A DNA stretch of 32,362 bases from Hellea sp. (lineage in GTDB: Bacteria > Pseudomonadota > Alphaproteobacteria > Caulobacterales > Maricaulaceae). The stretch is taken from positions 1 to 32,362 of the forward strand of contig JAHDGM010000029.1 of the NCBI GenBank assembly GCA_020627655.1. The letters run 5' to 3'. Position numbers and translations under genes: made by a program. The stretch's first letter is position 1. The number at the start of each line of letters is the position of its first letter. The notes under the pieces are model-generated. The model made no database searches and was not told the origin of the DNA. It saw only the letters and a list, made by a program, of their open reading frames with translations. This document shows, in pieces, positions 9,719 to 20,099 of the stretch.

Positions 9719-10206
9719 TGACCCGTGTCAAACAATTCATTCGCGGCGCGTTGTTTCTAGACTTTTTGGGCGCGTTCTGGCTGGCCATGAAATATTTCTT
9801 CCGACCAAAAGTGACAGTCAATTATCCTTTTGAGAAAGGGCCATTGTCTCCGCGCTTTCGCGGTGAGCATGCCTTGCGTCGTTACCCATCAGGGGAAGAG
9901 CGCTGTATCGCCTGTAAGCTTTGCGAAGCCATCTGTCCGGCTCAAGCTATTACGATTGAGGCCGAGCCCCGCGATGATGGTTCACGTCGAACTACCCGCT
10001 ACGATATTGATATGGTCAAATGCATTTATTGCGGGTTTTGCCAAGAGGCATGCCCGGTGGATGCCATTGTCGAAGGGCCGAACTTCGAGTTTGCTACCGA
10101 GACCCGCGAAGAGCTTTACTACGATAAAGAAAAACTTCTGGCCAATGGGGATCGCTGGGAACGCGAAATTGCCAAAAATCTGGAGACAGACGCGCCTTAC
10201 AGGTAG
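9718..10206 (+). CDS. nuoI: NADH-quinone oxidoreductase subunit I (clusters N6a/N6b)
   Basis: NuoI is the 23-kDa (TYKY-type) ferredoxin-like subunit that relays electrons to N2. Its 162 residues contain two complete [4Fe-4S] motifs: C63, C66, C69 with C73 ([12 protein letters not shown]) and C102, C105, C108 with C112 ([12 protein letters not shown]). An amphipathic N-terminal segment (about 1-28) would lie along the membrane surface. The start shares a base with the nuoH stop. A 21-bp gap separates it from nuoJ, wider than the neighbouring junctions, and that gap holds nuoJ's own ribosome-binding site. Confidence 0.98.
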   Translation: MTRVKQFIRGALFLDFLGAFWLAMKYFFRPKVTVNYPFEKGPLSPRFRGEHALRRYPSGEERCIACKLCEAICPAQAITIEAEPRDDGSRRTTRYDIDMVKCIYCGFCQEACPVDAIVEGPNFEFATETREELYYDKEKLLANGDRWEREIAKNLETDAPYR

Positions 10207-10227
10207 CGTCATTGAGGGAATAAGAAC

Positions 10228-10827
10228 GTGTTAGTCGCTATATCATTCTACTTACTGGCTTTTGTCGCCATTGCTTCTGCCTTTATGGTCGTCGCTTCGC
10301 GTAACCCTGTGCATTCTGTCATGTTCTTGATTGTAACGTTCTTTTCAGCGGCGGGTCTGTTTATTCTCATGGGGGCCGAGTTTCTGGCACTGCTTTTGGT
10401 GATGGTTTATGTGGGCGCTGTAGCTGTGTTATTCCTGTTCGTAGTCATGATGCTTGATGTTGATTTCGTCGAGCTTAAACAGGGGTTTTTGCAATATCTG
10501 CCTTTTGGGTTTGTTGTGGCTCTGATCTTACTTGCAGAAATGATAATGGTTGGTGCTGCATACTTCACTGGCGAGACCAAAGCTTTAGCCACTTATTCAG
10601 GTGAGAAAAGTAACCTCGAGCGGTTTGGGGAAGTGCTCTACACGGATTATGCGTTCTTCTTTGAGGCAGCAGGACTGGTACTTCTTGTTGCTATGATCGG
10701 TGCTATCGTTTTGACCCTCAGAGAACGGGACGGCGTTCGCAAGCAAGACATTACAAAACAAGTCGGGCGAACACGGGAAACAGCCATTGAGATGGTCGAT
10801 ATCGAATCCGGTCAGGGAGTGGGCTAA
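10228..10827 (+). CDS. nuoJ: NADH-quinone oxidoreductase subunit J (complex I membrane subunit)
   Basis: NuoJ is the ND6-type membrane subunit; the mobile pi-bulge region of its third helix takes part in coupling quinone reduction to proton pumping. The 199-residue product has five hydrophobic segments, with the conserved glycine-rich helix [20 protein letters not shown] at about residues 58-77. The C-terminal 30 residues are charged and variable, as usual. The start is GTG at 10228, preceded by GAGGGAA, and gives the typical N-terminus. The stop overlaps nuoK as TAATG. Confidence 0.97.
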   Translation: MLVAISFYLLAFVAIASAFMVVASRNPVHSVMFLIVTFFSAAGLFILMGAEFLALLLVMVYVGAVAVLFLFVVMMLDVDFVELKQGFLQYLPFGFVVALILLAEMIMVGAAYFTGETKALATYSGEKSNLERFGEVLYTDYAFFFEAAGLVLLVAMIGAIVLTLRERDGVRKQDITKQVGRTRETAIEMVDIESGQGVG

Positions 10828-11153
10828 TGATTATCGGTCTTGCGCATTACTTAACCGTTGCGGCGATCCTGTTTACCATTGGGGTGTTCGGGATTTTCGT
10901 GAACCGTAAAAACGTGATCATCATTTTGATGTGCGTTGAACTTATTCTTTTGGCAGTGAATATCAACTTTGTCGCGTTCTCAACCCATATGGTCGAGACG
11001 GGAGCAAATGAACCTCTCGCAGGACAGATATTCGCCCTGTTTATTTTAACCGTTGCGGCTGCTGAGGCGGCCGTTGGTCTGGCCATTCTGGTCGTTTATT
11101 TCCGTAACCGCGGCAACATTGCCGTGGAAGACATAGATTTGATGAAGGGGTAG
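10827..11153 (+). CDS. nuoK: NADH-quinone oxidoreductase subunit K (complex I membrane subunit)
   Basis: NuoK is the ND4L-type subunit. The 108-residue protein has three hydrophobic helices, with a buried glutamate in the second ([12 protein letters not shown]) and another in the third ([11 protein letters not shown]). Both acidic residues are conserved in the family and needed for proton transfer. It is a few residues longer than typical (about 100-102) because of a hydrophilic tail, [11 protein letters not shown]. The gene shares one base with nuoJ, and nuoL begins five bases downstream. Confidence 0.97.
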   Translation: MIIGLAHYLTVAAILFTIGVFGIFVNRKNVIIILMCVELILLAVNINFVAFSTHMVETGANEPLAGQIFALFILTVAAAEAAVGLAILVVYFRNRGNIAVEDIDLMKG

Positions 11154-11158
11154 GCCGA

Positions 11159-13165
11159 ATGCTCTACCAAGCCATTGTATTCCTTCCGCTATTGGGCGCG
11201 CTCATAGCGGGTCTGGGAGGCCGAAAAATAGGTGAAAAGCCGTCCATGGCGATAACCACTGGACTATTGATGGTATCAGCCATTTTGTCATGGGTTGCCT
11301 TTTCCAAAGTTGCTTTGGGCGGTCACACAGAAGAAATTGAGCTATTCCGATTTATGGATGTGGGCGGTTTCAAGGCCAATTGGGCATTGAAAATCGATAC
11401 ACTGACGGCGGTCATGCTGGTGGTTGTAAACACCGTCTCCGCACTCGTGCATCTCTATTCCTGGGGTTATATGGATGAAGATCCGCATAAACCGCGTTTC
11501 TTTGCTTATTTATCCTTGTTTACCTTCGCCATGCTGATGCTGGTAACGGCAAATAATTTCATCCAGATGTTTTTTGGCTGGGAAGGTGTAGGCCTTGCGT
11601 CATACCTTTTGATTGGCTTTTGGTATAAGAAACCGTCTGCTAATGCTGCCGCCATTAAAGCCTTTGTAACTAACCGCGTTGGTGATGTTGGTCTTGCTCT
11701 TGGCGTGATGACCATATTCCTGGTCTTTGGATCTGTGAACTTTGATACGGTGTTTAGCGCTGTCCACGATAATCAGGACCGAATTCTCTCATTCCTGGGA
11801 ATGGAATTTAATGCAATTGAACTAATTGCATTCCTGTTATTCGTTGGCGCTATGGGTAAGTCCGCGCAGTTCATCCTGCATGTCTGGCTGCCTGACGCTA
11901 TGGAAGGACCAACTCCAGTATCGGCTTTGATCCATGCGGCGACGATGGTTACGGCCGGTGTATTTCTCGTCTGCCGCGCCTATCCGATCTACGAAGCAGC
12001 GCCAGTAACATCTGGGTTTATTACCGTGTTAGGCGCGTTTACAGCCTTCTTCGCAGCGACAGTGGGGCTAGTTCAAAATGACATCAAGCGCGTAATTGCC
12101 TATTCGACCTGTTCACAGCTTGGTTATATGTTCTTCGCAGCAGGGATTGGCGCATATAATGCAGCTATGTTCCACCTGTTTACCCATGCATTTTTCAAAG
12201 CTCTGTTATTCCTCGGCGCAGGTTCAGTTATCCACGCGCTTCATCATGAACAGGATATGCGAAAAATGGGCGGCATCTGGAAAGTTGTTCCTGTGACCTA
12301 TATCGTCATGATTATCGGTACGCTCGCGATTACGGGTGTTGGCATTCCGGGAACTGGTAATATCGGCTTCGCAGGCTTTGCGTCTAAAGATTTGATTATT
12401 GAAAGTGCTTATGATGCAGCTCACGGTGGTAGCGCTGCTGGTGCCTTTGCGTTCTGGGCCGGTATCGTTGCGGCGCTAATGACGTCTTTTTATAGCTGGC
12501 GCCTGATTTTCATGACTTTCCATGGCAAGCACCGAGGCGAGAAAAAAGTTCTGGATCATGCACATGAAAGCCCGCTTACAATGTTGATACCGCTTGGCGT
12601 ACTCGCATTTGGTGCTTTGTTTGCAGGTATGTTTTTCTACAAGAAATTTGCTTATGGTGTGAATGACTTCTGGGGTCATGCTTTGCCAATGCAGCATGCT
12701 CAAATTGCGGCAGATAATTTATATGCGGCGGCCGGTACGACAATGAGTGATGAAGCTGCTGGCCATCATAGCTATCCGGCTTGGGTATTATGGGCACCAT
12801 TTATTGTTTCGGCGCTTGGGTTTGTTATCGCCTGGTTCACCTATATGTATAAGAACGGCGTTGAGAAACGGGTCAATGCTGAAGGCGGGCCGCTCTATAA
12901 TTTCTTACTGAACAAGTGGTATATTGATGAACTCTACGATGCCACAATTGTGCGTGCGACGCGTTGGCTCGGAGATGTTTTCTGGAAGGTTGGCGATATT
13001 GGCATTATTGACCGATTTGGTCCCAATGGTGTTGCCGCCGCCGCAATGAGTATCGGTAAACGATTGTCGAAAATTCAAAGTGGCTATCTCTATCATTATG
13101 CCTTTATCATGTTGATTGGTGTAGCGGCTATCATTGCGCTCGTTATGCGCACGGTAGGGGGTTAA
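11159..13165 (+). CDS. nuoL: NADH-quinone oxidoreductase subunit L (antiporter-like)
   Basis: NuoL is the distal antiporter-like proton pump (ND5 type) whose C-terminal lateral helix runs along the membrane arm. The 668-residue product has many hydrophobic segments and the diagnostic motifs: the helix-5 glutamate in [18 protein letters not shown], the lysine-bearing [20 protein letters not shown], and the [18 protein letters not shown] stretch. After about residue 490 the sequence becomes more polar and variable, then resumes hydrophobic helices to the C-terminus, as expected for the lateral-helix section. nuoM starts one base after the stop. Confidence 0.98.
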   Translation: MLYQAIVFLPLLGALIAGLGGRKIGEKPSMAITTGLLMVSAILSWVAFSKVALGGHTEEIELFRFMDVGGFKANWALKIDTLTAVMLVVVNTVSALVHLYSWGYMDEDPHKPRFFAYLSLFTFAMLMLVTANNFIQMFFGWEGVGLASYLLIGFWYKKPSANAAAIKAFVTNRVGDVGLALGVMTIFLVFGSVNFDTVFSAVHDNQDRILSFLGMEFNAIELIAFLLFVGAMGKSAQFILHVWLPDAMEGPTPVSALIHAATMVTAGVFLVCRAYPIYEAAPVTSGFITVLGAFTAFFAATVGLVQNDIKRVIAYSTCSQLGYMFFAAGIGAYNAAMFHLFTHAFFKALLFLGAGSVIHALHHEQDMRKMGGIWKVVPVTYIVMIIGTLAITGVGIPGTGNIGFAGFASKDLIIESAYDAAHGGSAAGAFAFWAGIVAALMTSFYSWRLIFMTFHGKHRGEKKVLDHAHESPLTMLIPLGVLAFGALFAGMFFYKKFAYGVNDFWGHALPMQHAQIAADNLYAAAGTTMSDEAAGHHSYPAWVLWAPFIVSALGFVIAWFTYMYKNGVEKRVNAEGGPLYNFLLNKWYIDELYDATIVRATRWLGDVFWKVGDIGIIDRFGPNGVAAAAMSIGKRLSKIQSGYLYHYAFIMLIGVAAIIALVMRTVGG

Positions 13166-13166
13166 C

Positions 13167-14708
13167 ATGTTTGATAATCTTCCGATCTTAAGCCTTATCA
13201 CATTTTTACCTCTGCTCGGTGCACTGGCTCTGATGTTTTTTGCCCGTATTTCTAAAAGTGATGCCAAAGGTCAGCTTGAAAATAATGCGCCCATGGTTGC
13301 GCTTTTAGTTTCTGGTGCCGTTTTGTTGTTATCGATTTTGCTCGTTTGGCAGTTTGATAGCTCAACGGCAGATATTCAGTTTGAAGAACGAGTTTCATGG
13401 CTTGGCGGCGGGATAGACTATCACCTTGGTGTGGACGGTATTTCTATACTTTTCATTCTTTTGACGGCCTTTTTGACCCCGCTATGTATCTTAGCAAGCC
13501 GTAAATCCATCAAGAAGAACATGCTGGATTACATGGTTGCGTTTCTCATTCTGGAGACATTGATGATCGGCGTCTTCTGCGCGCTTGATTTGATATTATT
13601 CTATTTGTTCTTCGAGGCGGTTTTAATTCCGATGTTTATCATTATCGGAGTTTGGGGCGGCAAAGACCGTGTTTATGCGTCTTATAAATTCTTCCTTTAT
13701 ACATTGCTGGGCTCCGTTCTCATGTTGGCGGCGATCCTATGGATCTATTTCTATAGTGGAAAAGAACTGGGCGCTCCGACGACAGATATCATTGCGCTGC
13801 AAGGTCTGGATATTCCGGCTGGCCCCCAAACATGGTTATGGCTGGCATTCTTTGCATCATTTGCTGTAAAAATGCCCATGTGGCCTGTGCACACCTGGCT
13901 GCCAGACGCGCACGTTCAGGCACCAACAGCGGGCTCGGTCATTCTTGCAGGTATTCTTTTGAAAATGGGCGGGTATGGTTTCCTGCGGTTTTCATTACCT
14001 ATTTTCCCGGACGCTACGGTAAAGTTCATGCCGCTTGTATTTGGGCTTAGCGTAATTGCTATTATTTATACGTCTTTGGTAGCTTATCGCCAAAAGGATA
14101 TGAAAAAGCTCATTGCCTATTCATCGGTGGCGCATATGGGATTTGTGACCATGGGTATTTTTGCAGCTAATGTGCAGGGTATTCAGGGGGCTATTTTTCA
14201 GATGTTGAGCCACGGCCTAATATCTGGCGCGCTCTTCTTTGGGGTCGGCGTAATCTATGACCGCATGCACACAAGGGAGATCGACTTTTACGGCGGTCTT
14301 GTTAAGCGCATGCCGGTCTATGCGTTTTTTATGATGTTGTTCACAATGGCCAATGTGGGTCTTCCGGGTACGTCGGGCTTTGTCGGTGAAATACTGACTA
14401 TGGTCGGTGCCTATCAGGTCAATCCATGGGTTGCGGCCGGGGCGGCGCTGGGCATGGTCCTTTCAGCGGTTTACGCGCTTTACTTATATCGGGCGGTTAT
14501 CTTTGGGGAACAGACCAATGAACGTCTCGACGATATTGAGGACATGGGAAAAACAGAAACTTTTATTATGGGGTCACTGGCGTTCTTTGTTATTCTGTTG
14601 GGTGTTTATCCGGCATTGATTACAGATGTAACGGCAGCTTCCGTGGATAATCTTATTGCTAATTTTAATGCTGCCACAGCTGACATCGTTAGCGGGCAGG
14701 GATCATAG
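13167..14708 (+). CDS. nuoM: NADH-quinone oxidoreductase subunit M (antiporter-like)
   Basis: NuoM is the ND4-type antiporter-like pump. Its 513 residues include the helix-5 glutamate motif [20 protein letters not shown], the helix-7 and -8 block [20 protein letters not shown] followed by [20 protein letters not shown], and the [19 protein letters not shown] motif shared by this antiporter family. Size and motif spacing are standard. The start is one base after nuoL, and nuoN follows after two bases. Confidence 0.98.
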   Translation: MFDNLPILSLITFLPLLGALALMFFARISKSDAKGQLENNAPMVALLVSGAVLLLSILLVWQFDSSTADIQFEERVSWLGGGIDYHLGVDGISILFILLTAFLTPLCILASRKSIKKNMLDYMVAFLILETLMIGVFCALDLILFYLFFEAVLIPMFIIIGVWGGKDRVYASYKFFLYTLLGSVLMLAAILWIYFYSGKELGAPTTDIIALQGLDIPAGPQTWLWLAFFASFAVKMPMWPVHTWLPDAHVQAPTAGSVILAGILLKMGGYGFLRFSLPIFPDATVKFMPLVFGLSVIAIIYTSLVAYRQKDMKKLIAYSSVAHMGFVTMGIFAANVQGIQGAIFQMLSHGLISGALFFGVGVIYDRMHTREIDFYGGLVKRMPVYAFFMMLFTMANVGLPGTSGFVGEILTMVGAYQVNPWVAAGAALGMVLSAVYALYLYRAVIFGEQTNERLDDIEDMGKTETFIMGSLAFFVILLGVYPALITDVTAASVDNLIANFNAATADIVSGQGS

Positions 14709-14710
14709 TC

Positions 14711-16144
14711 ATGCCGAACCTTTATCTCGTCATCCCTGAAATTCTCTTAGCCGTCAGCGCATCATTGCTTTTGGGTTTTGGTGTTTCAAAAACTAAAAAC
14801 CGCGCACCGATCGTGAGGCTAATAGCAATCGCCGTATTGGTATTGTATTCGGTTTTAAGTTTTCTTCTTGGCTCGCAAGATGGAGAGGCGTTTAAAGGTG
14901 CGCTTATTATTGATGGATATGCCCGTTATGTAAAATTCTTTATCGGTATGGCCGCTGCTGCAGGGCTGCTATTGGCCGGTGATTATCTTGAGCGCGAAAA
15001 ACTTGATAAGTATGAGTTTTCCGTACTGACACTTTATGCTGTGCTCGGGATGAGCATCATGGTTTCGGCCAATAACTTGTTAGCGTTGTATATCGGTGTT
15101 GAAATGCAAGCCTTAGCTCTATACGTGATGGCCGCGTTTAACCGGGACAGCCTCAGAGCTTCTGAGGCAGGTCTGAAATATTTCGTGTTAGGCGCATTAT
15201 CCTCCGGCCTTTTATTATACGGCATTTCCTTGATTTACGGGTTTACGGGGACGCTTAATTTTGAAGCGGTAGCGACGTCCATACAATCAAACGGCTTATC
15301 TGCCGGTGTTGTAGCGGGCATGGTCTTTCTGCTCTGTGGTCTTGGTTTTAAAATATCTGCAGCGCCGTTCCATATGTGGACGCCAGATGTTTATGAGGGA
15401 TCTCCGACCCCTGTGACAGGTTTCTTTGCGGGCGCGCCGAAATTTGCCGCAATTGCTTTGATTGCTCGGCTGGTCATGGGGCCATTTGGCGATATCACTG
15501 ATCAGTGGCAGCAAGTCATTATTGTACTGGCCGTTATGTCTATGTTCATCGGGGCAATCGGCGCGCTTCGGCAGACAAATATCAAGCGGCTGATGGCTTA
15601 TTCTTCGATTGCCAATATGGGATATGCGCTTGTGCCTTTGGCGGCGGGAACTGTTTCGGGTTTGCGCGGAATGCTGATTTTTATGACAATTTACCTGATC
15701 ACTGTAATCGGTGTTTTCGCCTGTATTTTGCAAATGCGTATTCGGGACGGCATGGTTGAACGGATCAGTGATCTTTCCGGAATTTCAAAGACTAATCGTG
15801 GCATGGCCATTGCGATGACTGCATTCATGCTTTCACTGATGGGAATCCCGCCTCTGCTTGGTTTCTTTGGTAAGCTGTTTGCTTTCTATCCAGCAGTTCA
15901 GTCAGGTCTGACATGGCTGGTCGTTCTGGCACTTATAGCCAGCGTTATTGGCGCGTTTTATTATTTACGCGTGATCAAAACTATGTGGTTTGATGAGAGC
16001 GAGCATGAGTTTATCAATCCTGTCCGCGCGCTTAGCTGGACATCAGCCATTTCTGCTTTGCTACTCATTGGCTTTGTTATGATCCCATTCGTCGCCCGAA
16101 CTGGACAAGATTGGATATCTATAGCCGCTACGAGTCTGTTCTAG
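14711..16144 (+). CDS. nuoN: NADH-quinone oxidoreductase subunit N (antiporter-like)
   Basis: NuoN is the ND2-type antiporter-like subunit nearest the quinone module. The 477-residue protein shows YIGVEMQALALYVMAAFNRD (helix-5 glutamate), a lysine in GLGFKISAAPFHMWTPDVYE, then GSPTPVTGFFAGAPKFAA, and the RQTNIKRLMAYSSIANMGYA motif. It closes the set of 14 subunits, none of which is missing or broken. The stop is followed after one base by a TTG start for birA, so transcription very likely continues past complex I. Confidence 0.98.
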   Translation: MPNLYLVIPEILLAVSASLLLGFGVSKTKNRAPIVRLIAIAVLVLYSVLSFLLGSQDGEAFKGALIIDGYARYVKFFIGMAAAAGLLLAGDYLEREKLDKYEFSVLTLYAVLGMSIMVSANNLLALYIGVEMQALALYVMAAFNRDSLRASEAGLKYFVLGALSSGLLLYGISLIYGFTGTLNFEAVATSIQSNGLSAGVVAGMVFLLCGLGFKISAAPFHMWTPDVYEGSPTPVTGFFAGAPKFAAIALIARLVMGPFGDITDQWQQVIIVLAVMSMFIGAIGALRQTNIKRLMAYSSIANMGYALVPLAAGTVSGLRGMLIFMTIYLITVIGVFACILQMRIRDGMVERISDLSGISKTNRGMAIAMTAFMLSLMGIPPLLGFFGKLFAFYPAVQSGLTWLVVLALIASVIGAFYYLRVIKTMWFDESEHEFINPVRALSWTSAISALLLIGFVMIPFVARTGQDWISIAATSLF

Positions 16145-16145
16145 C

Positions 16146-16862
16146 TTGAGGATAATAGAGCTCGATATAGCGGGGTCCACCAATGCGGAAGCCCGGCAAC
16201 TAGCCGACGCGGCGGATTTTGGGCCTCTTTGGATTAGAGCTAATCAACAAACCGTCGGGCGTGGCCGACGTGGCCGGAACTGGACATCGCCGCTAGGTAA
16301 TCTTTATGCGTCTACATTGTTTCCTACCAATAAATCTATGTCTGACTTGGGCCATTATAGTTTCGTAGCCGCTATCGCAGTTCACGAGACCTTGAATCAG
16401 ATTTTTCCTAGCGGTAACTTCGCAATAAAATGGCCTAATGATATTTTGCTCGATAAAGCAAAAATATCCGGGCTTCTTTTGGAGACTGGAAAAACCCATC
16501 ACCAGAGTTGGGTTGTTGTGGGCATCGGAATCAATATTGTCAGCCATCCAGCTGATACGCCTTATCCCGCAACGTCTTTAGCAGAGCATCAGGAAGATGT
16601 GCCATCTGTGCAGGATGTCATGGCCTTACTTACGGATCGTTTTTCGAACTGGCACGCGCGCTACGAAAATCAAGGCTTTGAGGCGATCCGTTCGGCCTGG
16701 CTCTCAAGAGCGGCGGATTTTATGGGGCCTGTCACTGTCCGGTTAGCCGATGAAACCTTTTCCGGGCAGGCTATTGATATGGATGAAAAAGGAGCGTTGC
16801 AGGTTCGTCTTGCAAATGGCACCATAAGAGCTGTCCATGCGGGCGATGTATTTTTAGGATAA
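16146..16862 (+). CDS. birA: Biotin--[acetyl-CoA-carboxylase] ligase, catalytic-only (group I)
   Basis: This enzyme makes biotinyl-5'-AMP and transfers biotin to carboxylase carrier domains. The 238-residue product begins directly with the catalytic domain: GSTNAEA at 10-16, the biotinyl-AMP loop GRGRRGRNW at 38-46 and KWPNDI at 95-100, followed by the small C-terminal domain. There is no N-terminal winged helix, so unlike E. coli BirA it should not repress biotin genes. The start is TTG at 16146, one base after nuoN. No other start gives the complete catalytic N-terminus, and no strong ribosome site is visible, so translational coupling to nuoN is likely. It sits next to coaX and upstream of mce, whose pathway uses a biotin enzyme (propionyl-CoA carboxylase). 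Confidence 0.95.
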   Translation: MRIIELDIAGSTNAEARQLADAADFGPLWIRANQQTVGRGRRGRNWTSPLGNLYASTLFPTNKSMSDLGHYSFVAAIAVHETLNQIFPSGNFAIKWPNDILLDKAKISGLLLETGKTHHQSWVVVGIGINIVSHPADTPYPATSLAEHQEDVPSVQDVMALLTDRFSNWHARYENQGFEAIRSAWLSRAADFMGPVTVRLADETFSGQAIDMDEKGALQVRLANGTIRAVHAGDVFLG

Positions 16863-16865
16863 GAT

Positions 16866-17636
16866 ATGCTTTTAGCCATCGATAGCGGAAATACAAATAC
16901 ACTTTTTGCGATCCATGATGGTAAAGACTGGATTGTTGAATGGCGTATAGCAACAGAGGCCACACGGACGGCTGATGAATATGCGGTTTGGTTTTATCAG
17001 CTTCTGTCTATGCAAAATCTGAGCTTTAAAGATATCACGGACTGCGTGATCTCCACAGTTGTACCGCAATCGCTTTTTAATATGAGGAATCTTTCACGCA
17101 GGCATCTTAATATCGAGCCGATCATTGTTGGCGAAGAGGATGTTAAGGTTGGTATCGGGGTTCGGGTTGATAATCCCAAAGAAGTCGGCGCAGACCGCCT
17201 GGTGACATCTCTAGGCGCTAGCAAGACCTTTAATGGGCCATTGATCATTATCGATAGCGGCACGGCGACAACATTTGATATAGTGTCAGAAGATGCCTAT
17301 TTCGAAGGCGGCATTATTGCGCCGGGGATCAACCTTTCTGTTCGGGCGTTACATGAGGCAGCCGCAAAGCTACCCCGCATAGCCATTAAAAAGCCTGACA
17401 ATGTGATTGGAAAAAACACAGTTGCAGCCATGCAGTCCGGCGTATTTTGGGGCTATATAGGTTTGATTGACGGACTTGTCAGGCAAATCAAAAAAGAAGA
17501 TGGGCGGGACTTTACCGTTATCGGTACAGGCGGAGTAGCCTCCTTGTTTGAAGGAGCATCGGAAACCATTGATGAATATGACTCAAATTTGACCATTAAC
17601 GGGCTTTTGGAGATCTGGAAGTTGAACAAAAAGTAA
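16866..17636 (+). CDS. coaX: Type III pantothenate kinase
   Basis: CoaX phosphorylates pantothenate in the first committed step of CoA synthesis. The 256-residue protein belongs to the ASKHA fold: N-terminal phosphate motif [15 protein letters not shown] with D6, GADR at 108-111 with the putative catalytic D110, the second phosphate motif DSGTATT from D130, and GGIIAPG. Length matches the family (about 255-260). It follows birA by three bases and its TAA overlaps the ATG of the RNase J gene. The birA-coaX pair behind nuoN is a familiar alphaproteobacterial arrangement. Nothing odd is seen. Confidence 0.96.
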   Translation: MLLAIDSGNTNTLFAIHDGKDWIVEWRIATEATRTADEYAVWFYQLLSMQNLSFKDITDCVISTVVPQSLFNMRNLSRRHLNIEPIIVGEEDVKVGIGVRVDNPKEVGADRLVTSLGASKTFNGPLIIIDSGTATTFDIVSEDAYFEGGIIAPGINLSVRALHEAAAKLPRIAIKKPDNVIGKNTVAAMQSGVFWGYIGLIDGLVRQIKKEDGRDFTVIGTGGVASLFEGASETIDEYDSNLTINGLLEIWKLNKK

Positions 17637-19315
17637 TGGCAAAACAAGCAGACGAACTCGTATTTCTACCACTTGGCGGCAGCGGCGAAATTGGTATGAA
17701 TCTCAACCTTTTTGGTTATGGGCCGCCTCATGATCGCAAGTGGATTATTGTCGATATTGGCGTGACATTCGGTGATCTCGCAACCCCGGGTGTTGAAATC
17801 ATAATGCCGGATACCGAATTTATCGAAGAGTATAAGGATAATCTTTTAGGTATCGTTTTAACCCACGCTCATGAAGACCATATGGGAGCCTTGGCGCGTT
17901 TGTGGCCCCGCCTGAAATGCCCCGTATATGCAACGCCTTTTACCATGTATCTAGTCAAGGATCGCCTTGCTGAAGCCGGTATATTGGATGAAGTTGAACT
18001 TCATAAAATGCCTTTGAAAAGCCGGTTTGATCTTGGGCCGTTTGACCTTGAATACATAACATTGACCCATTCAATTCCAGAGCCCAACGCATTGGCCATT
18101 CGAACGCCTGCAGGACTTGTTCTGCATACGGGTGACTGGAAAATTGATGAAAACCCTCAAATCGGCGAACCCATTGATGTAGAGGCTTTGACACGTATCA
18201 GGGATGAAGGCGTGCTGGCGCTTATTGGAGACTCTACCAACGCTATGTCCCCGGGACGTGCGGGGTCTGAGGGCGATGTACGTAAGGAACTCACCAAATT
18301 GATTGGGGAGTATAAAGACCGCGGCGTAGCGGTGGCGTCTTTCGCATCTAATGTGGCAAGACTGGAAAGTATCATGATGGCGGCTAAAGTTCATGATCGC
18401 GTTGTTTGCCTTGTCGGTCGTTCAATGCACCGTATGGTTGGCGCAGGGCGAGCTATTGGAATATTATCAGGTATTGGCCCCATTATTGACGAAGATGAAG
18501 CTGAGAACCTTCCTGCGGGGAATGTCCTTTATTTATGTACGGGTAGTCAGGGAGAATCTCGAGCTGCTTTGTCGCGTATAGCCAATGGTGAACGCCGTTC
18601 TGTGAAATTCCATAAAGGTGATGTGGTGATTTTTTCTTCCAAAATTATTCCGGGTAATGAAAAATCCATCTTTCGATTGCAAAACGCATTAGCGGATGAC
18701 GGCGTTGAAATTGTCACTGAAAAAAGCAGAGCCATTCACGTTTCAGGTCATCCATACAGAGATGAACTCCGCCAAATGTATGAGTGGACCAAGCCTCATA
18801 TCGCTATACCTGTCCATGGGGAAAGGCGGCATTTGAAAGAGCATGCGAAACTGGCCAGGGATTGCGGCGTTAAGCACGCTATGGATCCACATAACGGCGA
18901 AATGATACGTTTGTCAAAAGATGGTCCGAAAGTCGTAGATATTGTGCCTAGTGGACGGTTACACCAGGACGGCAATGTAATTGTCAGTGCGTCAGATGAA
19001 GGGCTGAGACTGCGCCGCAAAATGGCTTATGCTGGCCACATAGCTGTGAGTATGGTCTATAACAGTAAAGGCAAAATTTTGTCGGGGCCTGAACCGCGTA
19101 TTAGTGGGTTTCCGGAAGGGGCAAATGGTATTTATATGGATGAACTTCTGGATATGGTTGCAGACGAAGCCGAAGAAGCTTTTCACAAAATATCCAATAA
19201 AGCCCGGCAGGATGAAGATACCGTCGAAGAGCGGCTACGGTCTCGTATTCGCAAGCTGATCCGTAACGAAACTGATAAACGCGCCGTGGTCGAAGTCACG
19301 GCTCATAAAGTATAG
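17636..19315 (+). CDS. rnj: Ribonuclease J
   Basis: RNase J is a metallo-beta-lactamase/beta-CASP ribonuclease with endo- and 5'-to-3' exonuclease activity in rRNA and mRNA processing. The 559-residue protein has the dizinc motif H77-x-H79-x-D81-H82 (LTHAHEDHMGAL), the downstream HTGDWKID aspartate, the beta-CASP motifs (GDSTNA, then FASNVARLESI) and HVSGHPYRDEL. A C-terminal region after about 460 would be the dimerising domain. Its presence alongside presumed RNase E elsewhere is normal for alphaproteobacteria. The start shares a base with coaX. The mce gene begins seven bases after the stop. Confidence 0.95.
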   Translation: MAKQADELVFLPLGGSGEIGMNLNLFGYGPPHDRKWIIVDIGVTFGDLATPGVEIIMPDTEFIEEYKDNLLGIVLTHAHEDHMGALARLWPRLKCPVYATPFTMYLVKDRLAEAGILDEVELHKMPLKSRFDLGPFDLEYITLTHSIPEPNALAIRTPAGLVLHTGDWKIDENPQIGEPIDVEALTRIRDEGVLALIGDSTNAMSPGRAGSEGDVRKELTKLIGEYKDRGVAVASFASNVARLESIMMAAKVHDRVVCLVGRSMHRMVGAGRAIGILSGIGPIIDEDEAENLPAGNVLYLCTGSQGESRAALSRIANGERRSVKFHKGDVVIFSSKIIPGNEKSIFRLQNALADDGVEIVTEKSRAIHVSGHPYRDELRQMYEWTKPHIAIPVHGERRHLKEHAKLARDCGVKHAMDPHNGEMIRLSKDGPKVVDIVPSGRLHQDGNVIVSASDEGLRLRRKMAYAGHIAVSMVYNSKGKILSGPEPRISGFPEGANGIYMDELLDMVADEAEEAFHKISNKARQDEDTVEERLRSRIRKLIRNETDKRAVVEVTAHKV

Positions 19316-19322
19316 GACGAAC

Positions 19323-19739
19323 ATGATTGGACCTTTAAATCATGTCGGTGTTGCCGTTCCGGATATAGACAAGGCGATTGCTTTTTATCGCGACGTGATG
19401 GGCGTTACCGATATTACCGAACCCAAACACCTCCCGCCTCAAGGCGTGACATATGCGTTTGTGAATCTGCCGAGTGGCCAAGTCGAGCTCATTCAGCCAT
19501 ACGGGGATAAATCGCCTATAATCAAATTCTTAGAGCGAAACCCTAAGGGTGGTCAGCATCATATATGTTTCGAAGTTGAGGATATTAATGAGGCCAGCCT
19601 GATTATGGCCGAGCGCGGGATGCGCGTGCTCAATGAGCCGAGGATTGGCGCGCATGGAACCCTGGTTGTCTTCCTGCATCCTGCTGATGCAGGGGGCGTT
19701 CTGATTGAACTCATGGAGAGCCCGAAAGAGGGGCATTAG
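19323..19739 (+). CDS. mce: Methylmalonyl-CoA epimerase
   Basis: The enzyme interconverts (R)- and (S)-methylmalonyl-CoA between propionyl-CoA carboxylase and methylmalonyl-CoA mutase. The 138-residue protein is a two-module vicinal-oxygen-chelate fold: module one starts LNHVGVAVPDIDKAIAFYRD with metal ligand H7, and module two starts GGQHHICFEVEDI with a ligand at H79 or H80 and ends in LIELME with E129. Length is typical. A weak 5-bp GAGGG/CCCTC hairpin straddles the stop but lacks a U-tract. No carboxylase or mutase gene lies in the window. Confidence 0.92.
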   Translation: MIGPLNHVGVAVPDIDKAIAFYRDVMGVTDITEPKHLPPQGVTYAFVNLPSGQVELIQPYGDKSPIIKFLERNPKGGQHHICFEVEDINEASLIMAERGMRVLNEPRIGAHGTLVVFLHPADAGGVLIELMESPKEGH

Positions 19740-19762
19740 GCCCTCTAGGCAAAAGCACGATT

Positions 19763-20029
19763 ATGAATCCGGTCAATGCATTTCTTATTTACATTCTGTT
19801 CTGGTGGGTAACGCTCTTTGCAGTTCTACCATTTGGCGTTCGTGGGCAGGCTGAAGAAGATGACATTGTGCCGGGAACAGAGCCTGGTGCTCCGATTAAG
19901 CCGGACATTAAGAAGAAGGTTATTTATACAACCATTATCTCGCTCATACTCTGGGCTATGTTCTTTGCTGTGGTAAAATCAGGCCTTATCGACATTACCA
20001 AATTATCACCCTTTGGGGATATTGAATAA
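19763..20029 (+). CDS. DUF1467 family small membrane protein
   Basis: This 88-residue protein has two hydrophobic segments (about 5-25 and 51-72) joined by an acidic, Pro/Gly-rich loop, and the motif TLFAVLPFGVRGQ characteristic of DUF1467. The family is confined largely to alphaproteobacteria and is commonly found between mce and proS; its function is unknown. The gene starts 23 bases after mce. After its stop, a 70-bp stretch to proS holds no clear terminator or promoter. Confidence 0.88.
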   Translation: MNPVNAFLIYILFWWVTLFAVLPFGVRGQAEEDDIVPGTEPGAPIKPDIKKKVIYTTIISLILWAMFFAVVKSGLIDITKLSPFGDIE

Positions 20030-20099
20030 CCTGGCAAGTTAGCGTAGCACCAATTCAAACTGATTTGCGACTATTCGCCTAAATAACAAGGATATGGCT

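Noticed and set aside
15296-15733. Long open frame antisense to nuoN (145 codons)
   Set aside because: Its composition (Arg, His, Asn, Gln rich) is atypical of a folded protein and it is fully covered by conserved nuoN sequence.
19727-19748. GAGGG/CCCTC hairpin at the end of mce
   Set aside because: Five base pairs and no U-tract; it overlaps the coding end and is probably incidental.
20030-20099. Promoter or terminator between the DUF1467 gene and proS
   Set aside because: No -35/-10 pair with proper spacing and no stable stem with a T-run could be found; only the proS ribosome site is clear.
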